From: Halarsenatibacter sp964462585
Lineage (GTDB): Bacteria; Bacillota; Halanaerobiia; Halanaerobiales; Halarsenatibacteraceae
Length of the DNA: 43,800 nucleotides
Assembly: GCA_964462585.1 (NCBI GenBank)
Contig: CAYXAK010000005.1
Span: forward strand, 1-43,800
Reading direction: 5' to 3'
Shown here: piece by piece, positions 40,776-43,800 of the stretch
Numbering within the stretch: the stretch's first letter is position 1
How the letters are laid out: every line of letters starts with the position of its first letter
Program-made: the position numbers and the translations under genes
Notes under the pieces: model-generated
Told to the model about the DNA's origin: nothing
The model's input: only the letters and a program-made list of their open reading frames with translations
Database searches by the model: none

Positions 40776-40804
40776 ATTATATTACAGCCAATTAATTATG
40801 TCAA
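40776..40804 (-). promoter_or_regulatory. consensus sigma-A promoter of the DUF2089-SHOCT operon
   Basis: Minus strand TTGACA, 17-base spacer, TATAAT, both hexamers perfect. The leader is about 45 bases to the ATG at 40727. Confidence 0.92.
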
Positions 40805-40848
40805 GTAAATTATTAAGTTTATTAACTTCCGCCTTAAATATATTAATA

Positions 40849-42021
40849 TCAGCTTCTGACACTGCCGTATTCGCCCCCGCCTCCGGAAATTATCTCCAGC
40901 TCACCCCGGCGGGAGCGGATTATTCTATCCGCTATCCTCTCACCGGCGACCTCTCTCAGCTGATTGTGATCGGCGCTGTGCAGTATATCCATCTCGGTGC
41001 CGAAGGTATCCTGTAATTTCCTCAGTGTGGCCGGCCCCAGTCCGGGCAGATCCAGCAGCGGAACCTGATGCACATAATCAGATTTTAGCTCCTCATTCCC
41101 GCCCTTTCTGTCGGCAATCTCCAGAATCCTGTCCTTTACGCCCTGGATTATCCTCTCACTGCCGCAGAGAGGGCATCTCCTTACCGATCGGGGGCGGGTA
41201 AAGGTCTTCTCACAATCAGGACAGTAGCTGCGGTGATATTTGCCCAGGCGGGGATCGAGACCGTAATTTGTATCGACTCCACCGCTCTCACCCCTGAGGG
41301 CTGAGGCAAACCCGGCAAAGCTCAAATCCTCCATCTCGATAAGATTGTATTCCCGGGCCAGTTTGGGCAGTGAATGAGCGTCAGAGTTGCTGAGAAGTGT
41401 CTTATCGTCCAGCTCGCTCAGATGTGAGGCCAGATATCTGTCAGCGCTCAGCCCCAGCTCCACAGCCGGAATCTGCTGCCATTCAGCCGGTGTGAATATC
41501 TCCTCATAGCTGCGGCAGGCCGAACCGTAAAAACTGCAGTGCGGTGTGAAGACATGGGCCGGAATAAGGATTCCGCCGGCCTCCCCCACCAGCTCTAAAA
41601 GCTTTGAGCCTGTGAGATAGCAGGTCTGACTGCTGAGGGTCATATTTGTTATGTGATCATCGAGACTGCCGGCGATCTCTGTCAGTGAGCTGAGATGGGG
41701 GAAGAAGGCCAGATAGTGAGCCTGACCTCCATTCTCCTCTCTTGTCTCCACCTCCATGCCCGGCAGCAGCAGAAGTTCCGAGCGGTAGAGATATCCTCCT
41801 CCCCCGGCAGGGCTGATCTCGCCCGCTGAGATGAGCTCTTCTATCTCTGCTCTGACAGGAGGTGAGAGACAGTCGATGATGCCTATTATATCCAGACCTT
41901 TATCGGCGGCGGCCGGATTGAGGATTGAGGAGACTGTGAGATCTCTGGAAGCAGTGATCTTAACCGAACTGCCTCCGGCGCTGCCTATGTGTATGTGCAG
42001 GTCGGCAAAATATCTCTCCAT
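40849..42021 (-). CDS. EndoQ-type PHP-domain DNA repair endonuclease
   Basis: Resembles Endonuclease Q (YqxK in Bacillus), which nicks DNA 5' to deaminated bases and abasic sites. The N-terminal PHP metal domain starts FADLHIHIG (5-13) and later has PAHVFTPHCSFYG and SNSDAHS. A Cys4 zinc module follows (YCPDC at about 265 and RCPLCG at about 283), then a helix-hairpin-helix-like DNA-binding segment LPGLGPATLRKL (about 325-336). It is 3 bases after nudF, a pairing also known in Bacillus. Length (390 aa) fits EndoQ. Confidence 0.88.
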   Translation of the reverse strand: MERYFADLHIHIGSAGGSSVKITASRDLTVSSILNPAAADKGLDIIGIIDCLSPPVRAEIEELISAGEISPAGGGGYLYRSELLLLPGMEVETREENGGQAHYLAFFPHLSSLTEIAGSLDDHITNMTLSSQTCYLTGSKLLELVGEAGGILIPAHVFTPHCSFYGSACRSYEEIFTPAEWQQIPAVELGLSADRYLASHLSELDDKTLLSNSDAHSLPKLAREYNLIEMEDLSFAGFASALRGESGGVDTNYGLDPRLGKYHRSYCPDCEKTFTRPRSVRRCPLCGSERIIQGVKDRILEIADRKGGNEELKSDYVHQVPLLDLPGLGPATLRKLQDTFGTEMDILHSADHNQLREVAGERIADRIIRSRRGELEIISGGGGEYGSVRS

Positions 42022-42024
42022 GAT

Positions 42025-42579
42025 CTAAAGATCCAGCTCCGGTCCCAGCTCACACTGCAGATAGGTGAGAAGGCCTATAAGCGTCTTGCTGTCTTTGATG
42101 CCGCCGGCCATGATCATCTCCGGAATATCCTCAAGGGGAACCTCCCTGAGCGAGAGGAACTCACCCTCCTCCAGCTCCTGATCGCCCTCCTTGAGATCCC
42201 GGGCCAGATAGAGATGGAGCGATTCCGTGCTGTAGCCGGGTGTTGTGTAGAAATCGAATAGGTGTTTAAACTCAGCAGCGGTATACCCCGTCTCCTCCTT
42301 TAGTTCCCGGCGGGCTGCACTCTCCGCCTCCTCGCTCTCCTCCAGCCTGCCGGCTGGGAGCTCCAGCAGGACCTCTTCGGCGGCGTGCCTGTACTGTTCT
42401 ATCATGATGACTTCATCCTCGCTGTTTACGGGCATTATGGTCACACCGCCGGGATGGTCCACTATCTCCCGGCTGGAGTTTTTGCCGTCAGGCAGCCTGA
42501 CCTGATCCACCCTGATTGAGAGAACGCTGCCGCTGAATTTTCTCCTGGACTGCACGAGTTCTTCCTCGAGATCTTTCAT
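42025..42579 (-). CDS. nudF: ADP-ribose pyrophosphatase (Nudix)
   Basis: Hydrolyses ADP-ribose to AMP and ribose-5-phosphate. The Nudix box reads GRLEESEEAESAARRELKEETG (from about residue 77), with the REL.EE.G core. The ATG at 42579 is preferred: GGGTGA lies 7 bases upstream and the start MKDLEEELVQSRRKF fits the family; the ATG at 42594 has only a weak site. It forms an operon with the EndoQ gene. A TTGATA-type sequence upstream could be a promoter, but its -10 is weak. Confidence 0.92.
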   Translation of the reverse strand: MKDLEEELVQSRRKFSGSVLSIRVDQVRLPDGKNSSREIVDHPGGVTIMPVNSEDEVIMIEQYRHAAEEVLLELPAGRLEESEEAESAARRELKEETGYTAAEFKHLFDFYTTPGYSTESLHLYLARDLKEGDQELEEGEFLSLREVPLEDIPEMIMAGGIKDSKTLIGLLTYLQCELGPELDL

Positions 42580-42683
42580 GCTCCTATCACCCATTTCTCA
42601 GTATATTTTTAATCAGACCATAAGCTGTCATGCCAGAAGCTATCAAGCATTTTCATATAAATCCTTATATCTTATTAAGTATC

Positions 42684-43760
42684 TCAGCTGAGAAGATATC
42701 TCTCCAGGACATCTGTCAGCCTCTGAAGTGAGCTGAGATCAATTCTCTCCCTGTCCGTGTGGGCGGCGGAAAGCCCCAGCCCCAGGTTGACAGCCTCCAC
42801 ACCCATCTCATTGATGCGGTCAGCCTCACTTATATTATCGCTGCTGCAGAGGTCAACCTCCAGAGCGCTCTGCCGGAAGGCCTGGATCAGATCATAAAGC
42901 CATCCGGAGGAAGCATCGAGGCTGAAGCCCGAACAGGTGTGGAGTATTTTATGGCTTATGTCCTCACCTCTGATGCCAAAATATCTCTTTATCTCCTTGA
43001 GCCGCTTCTGCCATCTCCTTTTTATGGCCTGGACATCACTGCCCCTGATGCCGACTATCAGTATCTCCTCCTGCAGCATCCTCCAGGCCGGCAGCGGCCC
43101 TGAGATGAGCTGGCTGACAGGAGAGTCCTCGCTCTTGACCCAGCAGTGGCGTATGCGCCTTAAGAGCATCTTCTGCCGGGATGTGAGCTTCGATCCGGGT
43201 GAGGAGTGGGATAGCGTGAGGGCAAAAAATCCCGCCGCAGGCTCGGAGTGATATATGGTGCCGGCAGGAGCCTCGCCGTCGAGAACCAGCACACTGTCGA
43301 ACTTCCTGACAAATTCACCGGGAAGCACCGCCGCACCCAAAAGCCCCAGCTCCTCGGCCACCGTAAAGGCCACACCCAGATCGGGGGGCAGTTTTTTCTG
43401 ACGGCCATGGAGAAGTGATAGTATCAGCGATATCCCGGCCATATCATCAACCCCGAAGGCCCCCTGACTTCTGTTGTAGAGATAACCATCCTGATGGGCC
43501 GGGAGATTCTCCGGGCTGGAAGCGATATTGTCCATATGTGCTAAAAGCAGTGTTCCCCCTTCAGCAGAGGGATCGACCCGGGCCAGTATATTGTCGGCAT
43601 CGCCGCCGATCTTTTTCGAGGCCCCATCTCTCTTCACCGCCAGTCCCAGCCCGTTCAGCTCCTGGCTCAAAAGCCCGGCCAGCTCTGACTCCCGGCGGGG
43701 AAGACTTCTTATCTGCAGGAGCTTTTTCAGCACTTCACCTGTACTCTGACTGCTTTTCAT
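42684..43760 (-). CDS. M20-family metallopeptidase (PepT/YqjE-like)
   Basis: Cytosolic di-zinc aminopeptidase or amidohydrolase of the M20 clan. The metal ligands are in place: H75-M-D77, D105 in GVDDMAG, E136/E137 in AEELGLLGA, D161 in LDGE, and a C-terminal His in SAAHTDRER (about 330). The middle (about 180-290) is a dimerisation/lid domain. At 358 aa it is slightly shorter than most PepT proteins. The start ATG at 43760 has GGTGAG upstream. The gene is complete, but its promoter would lie beyond the right edge. The exact peptide substrate is unknown. Confidence 0.85.
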   Translation of the reverse strand: MKSSQSTGEVLKKLLQIRSLPRRESELAGLLSQELNGLGLAVKRDGASKKIGGDADNILARVDPSAEGGTLLLAHMDNIASSPENLPAHQDGYLYNRSQGAFGVDDMAGISLILSLLHGRQKKLPPDLGVAFTVAEELGLLGAAVLPGEFVRKFDSVLVLDGEAPAGTIYHSEPAAGFFALTLSHSSPGSKLTSRQKMLLRRIRHCWVKSEDSPVSQLISGPLPAWRMLQEEILIVGIRGSDVQAIKRRWQKRLKEIKRYFGIRGEDISHKILHTCSGFSLDASSGWLYDLIQAFRQSALEVDLCSSDNISEADRINEMGVEAVNLGLGLSAAHTDRERIDLSSLQRLTDVLERYLLS

Positions 43761-43800
43761 GACTGCAGCTCACCCGTCCTTTATCTTACCGGCATTTTTT

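Overview
The window reads as a chromosomal stretch of an anaerobic Firmicute, most plausibly a halophile of the Halanaerobiales type. Evidence: Firmicute-style gene neighbourhoods (ylxM-ffh-rpsP-khpA-rimM-trmD-rplS-rbgA-rnhB; ytqA-ytqB; nudF next to EndoQ), strong AGGAGG-type ribosome binding sites, TTGACA/TATAAT promoters, and many proteins with acidic tails or insertions (L19, both SulP permeases, PilB). The taxonomic call is inference; there is no rRNA in the window. Every gene I can support lies on the minus strand, so transcription runs from high to low coordinates. No tRNA, rRNA, CRISPR, IS element or phage gene was seen.

Layout in transcription order. 43760-40849: an M20 peptidase, then nudF and an EndoQ-type DNA repair nuclease. 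40727-39957: a small DUF2089 zinc-ribbon/HTH regulator and a SHOCT-like partner behind a consensus promoter with a tandem operator-like repeat. 39785-30968: nucleoside salvage (deoB, punA, pdp), a DHH-CBS-tRNA nucleotidyltransferase fusion, an M50 protease, scpA, scpB and a pseudouridine synthase. 30914-25172: smc, a two-domain JAMM-like protein of unknown function, and ftsY. 25064-20351: the SRP/ribosome operon ylxM-ffh-rpsP-khpA-rimM-trmD-SPOUT-rplS, ended by a terminator. 20244-14387: rbgA, rnhB, a threonine dehydratase, yraN, comM and an adenosine deaminase-like protein.

14303-6275 is an anion-transport block of two SAC1-like DASS permeases with TrkA-C domains and two SulP-STAS permeases. 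A 100-N scaffold gap inside it is flanked by identical 55-base ends, which looks like an unresolved contig overlap rather than missing sequence. 6044-38 holds hisC, a DUF3842 protein, an ECF substrate-binding component behind an attenuator-like leader, a YtqA-like protein that has lost two of its three radical-SAM cysteines, its partner MnmM, and a PilB ATPase with a c-di-GMP-type (MshEN) N-terminus. A promoter-terminator unit without an ordinary gene lies between mnmM and pilB.

Strongest points for a second look: (1) the JAMM-like protein between smc and ftsY, an internal duplication in which one half keeps all four predicted JAMM residues and the other has lost all four; (2) the cysteine-depleted YtqA homologue still translationally coupled to MnmM; (3) the promoter-terminator unit upstream of pilB and the mutually exclusive hairpins upstream of the ECF gene; (4) short tandem duplications of 8-16 bases that recur in many of the intergenic spacers.
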